A stretch of DNA of 64,000 nucleotides from Phymatolithon calcareum (Eukaryota; Rhodophyta; Florideophyceae; Hapalidiales), in assembly GCA_977006965.1 (NCBI GenBank), contig OZ345377.1:682001-746000 (forward strand), written 5' to 3'. Under the pieces are notes generated by a model. That model was given only the letters and a program-made list of their open reading frames with translations, was not told the DNA's origin and searched no databases. Positions 31,791-41,594 of the stretch are shown here, piece after piece. Within the stretch, counting starts at the first letter, position 1. Each line of letters starts with the position of its first letter. Both the position numbers and the translations under genes were made by a program.

Positions 31791-32292
31791 TACTGAAATC
31801 ATACAGCCGCACCCCGGAAAATCTGAAGGGGTGCAAGGTGATCATACAGTAGAGAAACTACTGTACTGTACAGTATTCAGGATACTAAAATTAATTTATG
31901 TTTAATTTAATTAAACATAAATTGTATTCATGTCTAATGAATGTACTACAGTATACAGTACGATTGAGAAGGCACGAGATTAAGTATTGCTACAAGAAGA
32001 TTGAGCTGCATTGAAGCGACTCGTTCCTATGGACATAAACTGAATGGCATCGCCCGTATAGTTGCTGAACTTCACAAACGGCGATATTGGATAGTGAGAT
32101 GCATGGCCAAGGCACACGTCGGCCGTGACCAATCGTTGCTTCTCCGAAGAACACGATCGTTTCATTCTCCTTGTGTCCTCTCCGAGCGCCTTTGTGCTTC
32201 TTCATTCGAAGACTAGGTTCATATTTCTCTGCTTCAGTCATTGGGTCGATGTCTTGATGATGAGCAGAAGATGCGTCTTCTCCATTGACGTG
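31791..32292. other. AT-rich spacer between blocks A and C
   Basis: No gene is supported; a 113-codon minus-strand frame (31990-32331) is unfamiliar and runs into the next repeat. The segment holds a 31-bp palindrome (31893-31923) and several short gtac-centred palindromes around 31855-31875. Confidence 0.4.
31893..31923. repeat. 31-bp AT-rich palindrome
   Basis: Arms of 15 bp (aatttatgtttaatt and its reverse complement) around a single T. It lies in the spacer between the end of block A and the start of block C and could mark a breakage-prone site. Confidence 0.8.
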
Positions 32293-34987
32293 TTTCTTGC
32301 TGTAGGCTGCAGTTGACGCTACGCAGTGCATGACACTCTATGCATTCTCCTCCGAGAAGAACGCTTACATCCTCCTTTTCAGAGCGAGCGTTTGCGCGCA
32401 ATCTTGGTCATTTTACTGTACACGACATCAGCATGTACACATACACCATCAACTGCAATAGCGCCTTGGTACACTTTGGGACTGGACATTTCTGTTCCAA
32501 CTTTTCCGCATGTCGATATTGCTCAGCCAAGAATGAGTTACGCTGCTTAACATGAAGATCGCACTTTGGCATTTTTGCTTGTACCGGTACACTGAGTGAC
32601 ATCAGCTCGCGCAGTCGTGATGAGCTCCGCTTGTCCTCGGGTCATGTCCACAAGCATCCCACAACCAGCATCCGTTGCCAACCGAGAAGTCCAATCGACC
32701 AACTGCCGATTACACAGCGCAGTTGGTGCCCGGCTACGGCCGCAGCTTAGACGATGTTTGCGGCTGTTACAATGGGAACGTGTTACGTAGTCAACGCAAG
32801 TCATCTTGTATGTTTTTCGAGGCGCAACAGAAGCAGATAATGGAACACTACGACGGGCACAAAAAACCAGTGCTGGGGTGACGTTGAGCACGCGAAGCCG
32901 AAGCCAACGAGAAGATACAAGTCGGCGGTATGCGCCCTGCATCAAAGCGCAGCACGATGCAGAGAGAGCCCACAGTACAGTCGCCAGAGTAGCCGAAATC
33001 GGAGCTTCCTCGACTCGTCCGCTTTCGATCGAGTAAAGCTGCGCAGTGCTCACGAAAAGCGCATGATCACGACGCAGCGGGTTTACGACAAGCAAAGCGC
33101 ACCAGTAGTGGAGTTGTTGGTGCTTCCGCGCAAGCTGCTGCTTCACCCGCCGCAACCGCTCCTGCTCATGCGGCCTGCAACAGCCTCTTTAAAACGTCTA
33201 GCCTGTGCATTGGAGCCGTCGCGGGAACGAACAGTCCCGAAGTAGACTTTGACCAGCTGATCTCTGCTGTAGCTTCCCATGATCAAGGCCTTGACAAGCA
33301 TCATCGCATCCTTGTGCGGAAAGCGATTGTGCGCATTGCAGTGCATGTGAATGCCGTCATACGAGAAACCACGATTCCCGTGCAGGTGCAAGCCAGGTCG
33401 AACAAGAAACGCAAGAAGCGCTACGAGCCGTCAGTGTGCAATCCGCGCACTTGCTCGGCATGCAGGCCGATGGGGCACATCTCCAGAAACAGTCCTTGTC
33501 ATAACATCAACCGAATAGCCGACGCCGACCAAAGTGACCGAGCAGATCTCTCCTCAACTCGTCTAAATGGGGATATTGGCGTCGAGGAGAGCCAAATGCG
33601 TTGTGAGTACGGAAGCGACAGCAGCAGCGTACCGCTTTTGTACCAGATTCACATTCAAAGTCCCTTTTTTTGTGAGAAAACAGTACGGTGGCAATCTGCT
33701 CGTGAAAAACGTGACGGTCATATTTAGCAACATTGGTTACCTTCAAGTCCCAACTAGCAAATATCCTCGATTCGTTGTATTACCTCTTTTACGTTCCAGC
33801 ATTGGGCACGAATCGATGCATACAGTACATATGTTTCTTCGCTTTTTCGGTTCAGTACTGCTAAAAAGTATATGTACTTTTTATGTCATTTCTTGAACTC
33901 AGAATAGGCGCGGTAAAATGGGTCTTTTTGATCGATTTTCGAACAAAAAGGAAGGGCGTTTTTTTGTTCTCCGCTCACGTGGCGACTTTTTTTTACATGG
34001 AATGAAAGACAAGAAAGAGGAAGAAAAAGTGAGTATCTTCAGTTCTACAGTATTCGTAAACATTGGTGTGGTGAGATGTGGTCCTTCAAAGTTGGCAATT
34101 GGGCGGGAGAATGTTAATAGATGGACCAAAAACGGGATTTGAGGTGTATGCGATGACAACGTGCAACAAATGCAATGGCACCACCTGCTGTTGACATCTC
34201 AGGAGCGCGAACAGATACAGTAGTGTGCACTCTAAATTTAGTATCAGCAAGAATCAACATGAAAAACAAGTAAACTAATCCTTTATGTTGATAATAAAGA
34301 TATGCGTCCAATTGTTTCGAGCAATTATTTTGTTAAAGCCTTGGCGTCCCAATTCAACTTCATTATTGCCACAAGCACCTCAAGGCGAGCTTCTTAAACA
34401 CTCATTCATTTGGCAATTGTGCAGCGTGCAAAAGACAATTTGAGTTACAAAATCAATACATTAACAGCGACGAAAAAGCAAGCAGGAAGCGACAAATATT
34501 AGAAACAGTCCAGATCTTCGTCTGGTCAATGTCTAGAACCGGAGACAATTATCGAAGAGCCCAGATGACGACAGTGAGCGTTTCAATCACTAGTGACGAG
34601 GAGCTCGTGTGTCCGCATGAGGTTCCTTCCTTACTTCTGGCCTATTCGATCGCACTTTCCTGTCAAGCGCCACATAATCTTCCGATGGGCACAGACCTAG
34701 GGCAAACGAGACGATAAACAATGCACTGCTATGCTGGGCTGGTCTCACAAATTCTCGATGACAACTTGCAGGTCGCGTAGGACTAATACTGAGGAGGAGC
34801 AGGTTCGAAACCCATTCGCCCAAGCGCACTTCCGCACTCTCCTCCGACTTCAGATACGAAAATGGGCACCGCAATGGCCCCGGTTCCGGCGCCCGACACT
34901 CTGCGTCTCACTTTCGATGCCATATGATTCGATGCCATATCCATCGCAACTACATTCACACCGTCGTTTCTCAACAAACATCCATCC

Positions 34988-35968
34988 ATGCGTGCCGCCG
35001 CAGACATTCAAATCCATGTCTCCGGATCTCCGTCCATAAATGTCGCCCATCTCTGCTCAACCCCATGCATCATTGTCCTCCCTACATCCGTCTCAACTGC
35101 CACATCGAAGTCACCGGAACTTATGGGTGCCCTCTCCATTGAAATGTTTGACCCCGCTCTCGGAGAAATTGTCACCATTGCTGCCGTCCCGCCCCCCATC
35201 TTCAAACCTTCCACAGGCACCGTGAAAGTTGCGTTAATGTGTCCCGACTCCTGTCGTGCAAACGGTGCCCTCGTCTTCCGATTCCTGCGCATCGGACCGC
35301 AACTCATACGCGCACCCGTCCCCGCCGCCATCTCCGACTCCTCCACTCAGCGACTTCCGCTCCTCACCGCCGGTTTATGCGCATCCGGCACTCTACCCAC
35401 CGGCCTCGCATCGATCAGCGTTGGCGAAGTGCGCGTCTCACGCACCGCACTGCCGCTCAAGATGGCCCCGGGTGGCACGGCGAGCCCGCTAGCGCTACGT
35501 GTATGCGCGGACGACCGCGACGCGCTGGGCGGACGTGCAGATGTGAACGCTCTCGCCCCTGCCGCTGTTGCTGTCACTGTCAGTGCAAATGTCGTTGTTC
35601 TGGCCACAGAGGATGCCGAAGTGGTAGCCGTACTTTCCGCGCGCGCCCCGCCAAATTTGCCAGTGGTATGGCTGGGTGCCACCCGCTGTGCTCGAGCGCT
35701 CGACCTTCATGCGTCGGCACATAATGAGGGGTTATCTGTGTTGCAGGTTTCCTGCGAAGCGGGGGAAGTGGATGATGAATTCACGCTTGTCGTTCCTTCA
35801 GGGTTGTCCAATGATGATGATGCGACACTGCCCCGTAGAACGCGCTCTGTGACTTGGGCCGATCACATCGTGGCTCCCGCGCCGGTGCGTGTCAGCAGTT
35901 GGCAGAGAAGTTTTGAAAAAAGGTGGACGGAAGCTTTGACGGGGGCGGACAAAGCGGCGGGGCTTTAA
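34988..35968 (+). CDS. Unrecognised 326-residue protein, copy C
   Basis: An intact frame from ATG 34988, the same length as copy A, with a small number of amino-acid changes (for example GVLSVEM to GALSIEM, and PAIF to PPIF). Many other base differences are silent, which hints at past constraint but is not a calculation. The upstream in-frame ATG and TGA are conserved. Function unknown. Confidence 0.6.
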   Translation: MRAAADIQIHVSGSPSINVAHLCSTPCIIVLPTSVSTATSKSPELMGALSIEMFDPALGEIVTIAAVPPPIFKPSTGTVKVALMCPDSCRANGALVFRFLRIGPQLIRAPVPAAISDSSTQRLPLLTAGLCASGTLPTGLASISVGEVRVSRTALPLKMAPGGTASPLALRVCADDRDALGGRADVNALAPAAVAVTVSANVVVLATEDAEVVAVLSARAPPNLPVVWLGATRCARALDLHASAHNEGLSVLQVSCEAGEVDDEFTLVVPSGLSNDDDATLPRRTRSVTWADHIVAPAPVRVSSWQRSFEKRWTEALTGADKAAGL

Positions 35969-36302
35969 CAAATCTCGCCGGAATCTTCGACTGGTTGATG
36001 GCGATCGAGAGAAGAACGGAAGCTGCCTTTTGGCGGCTTGTATTTTTAATCACGGGACTGTTCGCGTTCTCGGCCAATGGAACGCGACGTTGTAATTTTT
36101 GACCAATGGCATACTGAGATAAAATCTCATCAGATCGGAGAATAATTTTCATTGGGTATACCCATATACGATATTCCGAAATATGACCAAAGCTCCAAAG
36201 GCATCTTCATTCCACTCGGATCAGAGTGTTCGATGGAGGGAATGGAAGACCTTCTCTTGTAAAGCTGCTCGGCCTCATGCTATAAGAAGCGTATGCATCA
36301 CC

Positions 36303-36695
36303 ATGTTCAGCGTGCGAGGTGTGTGTCGATTAGCGCCCGTTCTGTTTCGCCGCGCTGCGTCGGACTTCTCATCGACATCGCCGTCAGGCGTGAGTGGAGC
36401 AGGTACAGCAACAGCATGGATGGAAGGTGAAGAGCTACTTGGTGATAGCGATCGCTCTTTCGCGAATTCGAGAATTGCGCTTCATGTCCAGTCCATGGAC
36501 GAGACTGCCGGTCTGCGCAGCACGATACTCCCAGACCTGTCTTCACAAGGGTTGCTCGGCTCGTTGATGTCAACAGCCTGCGTGGTGGAATATTTTTACA
36601 ATCGATTATTTCCCCCCTGTTCCCAATCCATCTTGACGATCGGCCCCCTCTCTTTCATGTTGAAGCCCGGTCCTGATATACAGAGATATCTTTGA
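36303..36695 (+). CDS. Small protein with presequence-like N-terminus, copy C
   Basis: 130 residues from ATG 36303, nearly the same as copy A (changes such as S to C at position 8 and L to P near the end). The frame is open upstream to 36183 here because ttaagc became taaagc out of frame. Copies A and B have a stop there, so the start at MFSVRG is preferred. The Arg-rich, acid-free N-terminus suggests organelle import. Confidence 0.5.
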   Translation: MFSVRGVCRLAPVLFRRAASDFSSTSPSGVSGAGTATAWMEGEELLGDSDRSFANSRIALHVQSMDETAGLRSTILPDLSSQGLLGSLMSTACVVEYFYNRLFPPCSQSILTIGPLSFMLKPGPDIQRYL

Positions 36696-37116
36696 AACAT
36701 TCCCTATCCATCTCGCGTACTTGTGCCCCAGAACGAGTCGGGGCGATCGATTCGCGAGCTGCCTGAAAATGATCTAGTTCCAGTCAACAAACTGGATCGA
36801 AGTGAACAATATACAGATTAGTCGCTACTGTAGTTAAACACAAGGGAGGGCACGATCATGATGGAGCGTGAAAAGTACAATAAAGAAAGAACACGAAAAC
36901 TACTCATACAGGGGGCGAATTCATCGACACCGGCGAACGTGCATTTGTGACGTATGCTGTCGTACTGCGAATCGCAGCGGGATATGGGCGCATTTGCCAG
37001 CAACTTCGGTGATACGCGAGCGTGCGCTACTTGGTGTGTCGCGATCATTGGCAGAGGCCGGAGAAAAGCCGAAAGCAAGTTATCCCACTATGAGCATGGT
37101 AAATTTAACAATCTCC

Positions 37117-40100
37117 TTAAAATAAGACCTCTCCTATTACAACTTGACCATCGCTGAGTCCAGCTGCAGCTATTGAATGCAGCTTATTGTAGCAAAATGT
37201 GACACACTCAAATGGCATGGTGGCGACTTGAACTGTCTTCGCGTTCGGTCCTGTCGCGTATATCTTGCCACTGCTTCCGTGTATCATGTATCCAGGATGT
37301 TCCATCTTGGTTCCAGTGCCGGCGTCCAAAAGAAAAACCTCATCTGACGTATGTACAACACACAAATCACTGCCAGTATCGAATTCAAGGCTTCTGATCC
37401 ATCCTGCAAAGCGCACACCACCGTGATTGCCTGGCACGCATTCCCCGCTCTCCCCATCCCATACACGAACGGTTCCGTCCCAAGATCCAGAAACAATTCG
37501 ACTTCCGTCCCCGTTCATTGCAACGCACGACACACGATCCTCGTGTCCACGGAGTGGTCCCACCATGCATTCTCCGCTCTCCCCATCCCATACACGAACG
37601 GTTTTGTCCCCAGATCCAGAAACAATTCGACTTCCGTCCCCGTTCATTGCAACGCACGACACATCACGCTCGTGTCCACGGAGTGGTCCCACCACGCATT
37701 CTCCGCTCTCCCCATTCCATACACGAACGGTTTTGTCCCCAGATCCAGAAACAATTCGACTTCCGTCCCCGTTCATTGCAACGCAGTACACATAATGCTC
37801 GTGTTCACGGAGTGGTCCCACAACGCATTCTCCGCTCTCCCCATCCCATACACGAACAGTTTTGTCCAAAGATCCAGAAACAATTCGACTTCCGTCCCCG
37901 TTCATTGCAACGCACCACACATCATCCTCGTGTCCACGGAGTGGTCCCACCACGCATTCTCCGCTCTCCCCATCCCATACACGAACGGTTTTGTCCTCGG
38001 ATCCAGAAACAATTCGACTTCCGTCCCCGTTCATTGCAACGCACGACACATCATCCTCGTGTCCACGGAGTGGTCCCACCACGCATTCTCCGCTCTCCCC
38101 ATCCCATACACGAACGGTTCCGTCCCAAGATCCAGAAACAATTCGACTTCCGTCCCCGTTCATTGCAACGCACTCCACAGGATACTCGTGTCCACGGAGT
38201 GGTCCCATCACGCATTCTCCGCTCTCCCCATCCCATACACGAACGGTTTTGTCCCAAGATCCAGAAACAATTCGACTTCCGTCCCCGTTCATTGCAACGC
38301 ACGACACAGCAGCCTCGTGTCCACGGAGTGGTCCCACCACGCATTCTCCGCTCTCCCCATCCCATACACGAACGGTTCCGTCCCAAGATCCAGAAACAAT
38401 TCGACTTCCGTCCCCGTTCATTGCAACGCACGACACACGATCCTCGTGTCCACGGAGTGGTCCCACCATGCATTCTCCGCTCTCCCCATCCCATACACGA
38501 ACGGTTTTGTCCTCGGATCCAGAAACAATTCGACTTCCGTCCCCGTTCATTGCAACGCACCGCACACCATCCTCGTGTCCACGGAGTGGTCCCACCACGC
38601 ATTTTCCGCTCTTCCCATCCCATACACGAACGGTTTTGTCCTCGGATCCAGAAACAATTCGACTTCCGTCCCCGTTCATTGCAACGCACCACACACCATC
38701 CTCGTGTCCACGGAGTGGTCCCACCACGCATTTTCCGCTCTTCCCATCCCATACACGAACGGTTTTGTCCCAAGATCCAGAAACAATTCGACTTCCGTCC
38801 CCGTTCATTGCAACACTGCAGATTCTTCCGTCATGACCCTTCAGTGTCTGCACAGTACACATAGCTTGCAAATCGAAAACATGGATTTCCTCTCCTTGCG
38901 CCGCTGCAATTATATTTCCTTCGCTCAAACACACGGTATTAACCTGCTCCTCAAAGTCGATACGAAAGAGTTGTCCAGCATCCTTCCTCCATCGCACTTC
39001 GTGCTTCGGCACATAGTGAGGCTTCGGAACATGCATCGACACACTTGACAGGAAGCGATGCACAAACTCGGACGATGCACGCTGCGATTGCAACCGACCA
39101 TACATTTCAAACGGAATTGCGTGTATACTCTTGTTCATGTTCACCCAGCTTTCTTCGACGGCACTCAGCACTGCCTCAGCCCCAATAACTCTCCCGCTAC
39201 CATCCCATAATTCCTGAAAATCGTTCCGCAGACCCACTATTCCTCCAACCTTCATTCGCCTCATCGACCATCGCACATCCGACAACAACCATTCCAGCTC
39301 ACATCCTTTGCTCATCGCCAAGTGCCGAGCGAGGTTCTTTTCGATGTACCCATCCTCCGGTACTTTTTCACAATCCCACCACTCGCGGCAATTATACCTG
39401 TCTGACTCCACCACGTTACCAGCCGCTTTCCGCATGTATCTCTCAAGGAACCGAGCATGCCAAACAGAAGTACGATTGTTTTCCATAGATAGTGTCTTGG
39501 CTTCTTCAAGCACCAGATCATGCAGTGAGAGTGCCTCAACCTTTCCCCCTGGCGTTGCGTTCCACCGCCGCAAAACTAGCATATCTGCAAGTTTAGATAT
39601 GTTTCCATCAATTTCGAGATACCCTTCCAGCAGCCTACGATGCCATTCATATTGCATGTTCTGCTTTCCCGCTTCTCGGCGACAGAAGTCTAGATGAAGG
39701 TCGTGGATCATCAATCCCGCATCTCCAGTAGACCGAGATGTGCGATTCCGAAAATCAATCTTGGCAAGGCTCATACCGCAGAACATGTTCACCACTTCCG
39801 AAGTAGTCGTCTCGTCGAGTTGCCACATCCGAGAAAGAACTGAAAGGGGTACCCACGCCTGATTCGCCAATACACATAAGCTCATGTACAAATCAATGAT
39901 ACTGTGCTTGGTGTTAGAAGTATTCTCAATCTTCCACTTCAAGAACTCAACTTGGAGGTACTTCAAACTTAGTTGAATACACGCACTCAAACTTGAACCT
40001 TCTGGGCTCTTCTTATCTGCAAAAGCATTATTCGAATTCTCAAACTCGGCAGCGTACGCATCGCATGCGCTTTCAAAATCACCGTGCAGCCTCACAAGAT

Positions 40101-41346
40101 GAGCAACACCGGATCCTGCGATCGATAGAGCAATTGGTAAGCCGGCACAAAGAGAAAGAATCTTGTAAACGCTGGTTCTGATTTCCTGAACTTGCCCTGA
40201 CGGCGATTCTCGAGGTGGTGAACCGGTTGCGTACATCATGAAAAGTTTACATGACACAGCTCCATGAGGATCTCTGGCGTCGAAATCAACTATTCGTCCT
40301 GCACTTCGTGCGATTGCAATACTGCGGGTAGAAATGGCCATTCGACTCTGGTGGCATGATCGCAATACCTGGCGAAGCTCGCCAAGGTACCCAGTTCCGC
40401 AACTGTCCGTAGGCCATACGTCGTCCACAAGAAATAAACAAATGCGATCTTTAAACCACTTGACTGCATGGTCCACGGCGTCAGAAAGTAATGAACACTT
40501 CTCAATTGTGCTGTCCACATTAATCGCCCCGGTTATACTCATGATCTTGGCAATCCCGTCCATAACTGAGCGCACTGTCGCTCCTTGTCCAAGCGATATG
40601 TACAGTACGCCGTCGACAAAACGCTTCCGGATATCTTTATCATGTGCAAGACCTTGCAAAGCAATTGTCTTTCCGACACCTGCCATTCCGACCACGCCGT
40701 ATGCATCGTGCAGGACACCGGCGGCCGCAGTAACTTCCGTACCTATGAGTACAGCACGTTTCAACAGGCCTTCTGGTGTGACGGGTACACCATCTGCGTC
40801 CTTGGCATCGAAGTCCAAATCGATTTCAGAGAGAAGCCATGGTGTGTTGAATTCTGCCGTGTATTTCGGTTTGGGGTTGGGATCCACCTTGATGCAGACA
40901 GAGAGTACGTCAACGACTGAGCGGAGAGTGTCGGATGCTTCCTTGATATGGGTCTTTAGAGCCTCCATCTGTTCGACTTTTGCGTTGGCCCTTGCTACTC
41001 GCCGAAAATTGCGAACAAATGTTTTGAGTTTCCCTGACTTTCCCCCTTCAAACGTCGTCTGCCCCAGCCGCGTCATGACGCCGTCCGCTCGAGCGAGGCA
41101 GTGTTCGACGGAGGTCAGCCTTGCGCGGAACATCGCGGACGTTTCGGTCGGGGTAGCCTCAGGATAAGTTGTGAGAATACTTTCAACTGTCGATGTGTCG
41201 TTGTCCATCGCGCCGAGTTGCGTTTTCAGGTCTTGAAAAAGTTCGGGGCCCTGCACGAAATTTTCAAATCGCCTCTTGAGACTTGAGATTTGGTGGCGCA
41301 GTTCCGGGATAACGCCCAGGGCGAATCCGATGGCCTCCAATGCCAT
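37117..41346 (-). CDS. NB-ARC-WD40 receptor-like protein, copy C (chimeric N-terminal half)
   Basis: An intact 1409-residue frame from ATG 41344-41346 (a GTG just upstream is ignored). Residues 1-150 are helical but unrelated by eye to copies A and B. The NB-ARC belongs to another lineage: GMAGVGKT 220-227, LFLVDD 304-309, AISTRS 337-342, GLPIAL 402-407, MHD-like MIHDLH 546-551. At residues 583-588 (SKLADM) it joins the sequence of A and B, so a second LHDLV occurs at 608-612. Eleven 43-residue WD40 repeats follow from residue 837, plus one degenerate blade before and two after, fourteen blades in all. The C-terminus ends GQVVIGEVLF. Likely a cytosolic sensor with a swapped switch module. Confidence 0.95.
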   Translation of the reverse strand: MALEAIGFALGVIPELRHQISSLKRRFENFVQGPELFQDLKTQLGAMDNDTSTVESILTTYPEATPTETSAMFRARLTSVEHCLARADGVMTRLGQTTFEGGKSGKLKTFVRNFRRVARANAKVEQMEALKTHIKEASDTLRSVVDVLSVCIKVDPNPKPKYTAEFNTPWLLSEIDLDFDAKDADGVPVTPEGLLKRAVLIGTEVTAAAGVLHDAYGVVGMAGVGKTIALQGLAHDKDIRKRFVDGVLYISLGQGATVRSVMDGIAKIMSITGAINVDSTIEKCSLLSDAVDHAVKWFKDRICLFLVDDVWPTDSCGTGYLGELRQVLRSCHQSRMAISTRSIAIARSAGRIVDFDARDPHGAVSCKLFMMYATGSPPRESPSGQVQEIRTSVYKILSLCAGLPIALSIAGSGVAHLVRLHGDFESACDAYAAEFENSNNAFADKKSPEGSSLSACIQLSLKYLQVEFLKWKIENTSNTKHSIIDLYMSLCVLANQAWVPLSVLSRMWQLDETTTSEVVNMFCGMSLAKIDFRNRTSRSTGDAGLMIHDLHLDFCRREAGKQNMQYEWHRRLLEGYLEIDGNISKLADMLVLRRWNATPGGKVEALSLHDLVLEEAKTLSMENNRTSVWHARFLERYMRKAAGNVVESDRYNCREWWDCEKVPEDGYIEKNLARHLAMSKGCELEWLLSDVRWSMRRMKVGGIVGLRNDFQELWDGSGRVIGAEAVLSAVEESWVNMNKSIHAIPFEMYGRLQSQRASSEFVHRFLSSVSMHVPKPHYVPKHEVRWRKDAGQLFRIDFEEQVNTVCLSEGNIIAAAQGEEIHVFDLQAMCTVQTLKGHDGRICSVAMNGDGSRIVSGSWDKTVRVWDGKSGKCVVGPLRGHEDGVWCVAMNGDGSRIVSGSEDKTVRVWDGKSGKCVVGPLRGHEDGVRCVAMNGDGSRIVSGSEDKTVRVWDGESGECMVGPLRGHEDRVSCVAMNGDGSRIVSGSWDGTVRVWDGESGECVVGPLRGHEAAVSCVAMNGDGSRIVSGSWDKTVRVWDGESGECVMGPLRGHEYPVECVAMNGDGSRIVSGSWDGTVRVWDGESGECVVGPLRGHEDDVSCVAMNGDGSRIVSGSEDKTVRVWDGESGECVVGPLRGHEDDVWCVAMNGDGSRIVSGSLDKTVRVWDGESGECVVGPLREHEHYVYCVAMNGDGSRIVSGSGDKTVRVWNGESGECVVGPLRGHERDVSCVAMNGDGSRIVSGSGDKTVRVWDGESGECMVGPLRGHEDRVSCVAMNGDGSRIVSGSWDGTVRVWDGESGECVPGNHGGVRFAGWIRSLEFDTGSDLCVVHTSDEVFLLDAGTGTKMEHPGYMIHGSSGKIYATGPNAKTVQVATMPFECVTFCYNKLHSIAAAGLSDGQVVIGEVLF
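37420..38838 (-). repeat. Tandem array of 11 x 129-bp WD40-coding units, copy C
   Basis: Eleven near-identical 43-codon units. Variable residues (positions 4,5,7/23,25) in order are: D,G,I-class first unit; DGW/EK; DGR/EK; DRS/WG; AAS/WK; YPE/WG; DDS/EK; DDW/LK; HYY/GK; RDS/GK; DRS/WG. Unit 9 begins EHE instead of GHE. Confidence 0.95.
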
Positions 41347-41545
41347 CACGGTGCGGAACGTTCGGCGAAATCTGGTTCCAAAAGACGAGCTTGGCGTTGT
41401 GTCGTCGATTGCGAGAGCTTGAAGACCAGCTATGACAGACGTGGAATGTCATCCTGGAGAAGCAGTGCTTTAATACTGTATTGTGTCATTTGTCAATCTG
41501 ACACCAAATGCTTGTAATTCAGGATTTTTATGAAACTCGAAAAAT

Positions 41546-41588
41546 GAAACGGTTGTGCACATGAATTATTCATGTGCACAACCGTTTC
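41546..41588. repeat. 43-bp perfect palindrome
   Basis: Arms of 21 bp (starting gaaacggttgtgcaca) around a single T. It lies 6 bp outside the left terminal inverted repeat of the element at 41595-43763, and about 200 bp upstream of the start of the minus-strand NB-ARC-WD40 gene. It could be a hairpin, a binding site for a dimer, or part of the element border. Confidence 0.9.
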
Positions 41589-41594
41589 CAGTCT

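Larger units (their letters stand above)
32293..39600. repeat. Partial duplication, block C
   Basis: Collinear with about 21866-29980 of block A: transposon-like region, 326-residue ORF, small ORF and the C-terminal two thirds of the NB-ARC-WD40 gene. Against A it lacks about 400 bp (A 22899-23301; junction at ggaaag/cgattgtgcgc near 33320). Similarity stops inside the WD40 gene at about 39585-39600, beyond which the NB-ARC half is of a different lineage. The zinc-knuckle remnant is at about 33326-33727, and the upstream ORF with its TGA at 34862-34927. Confidence 0.85.
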
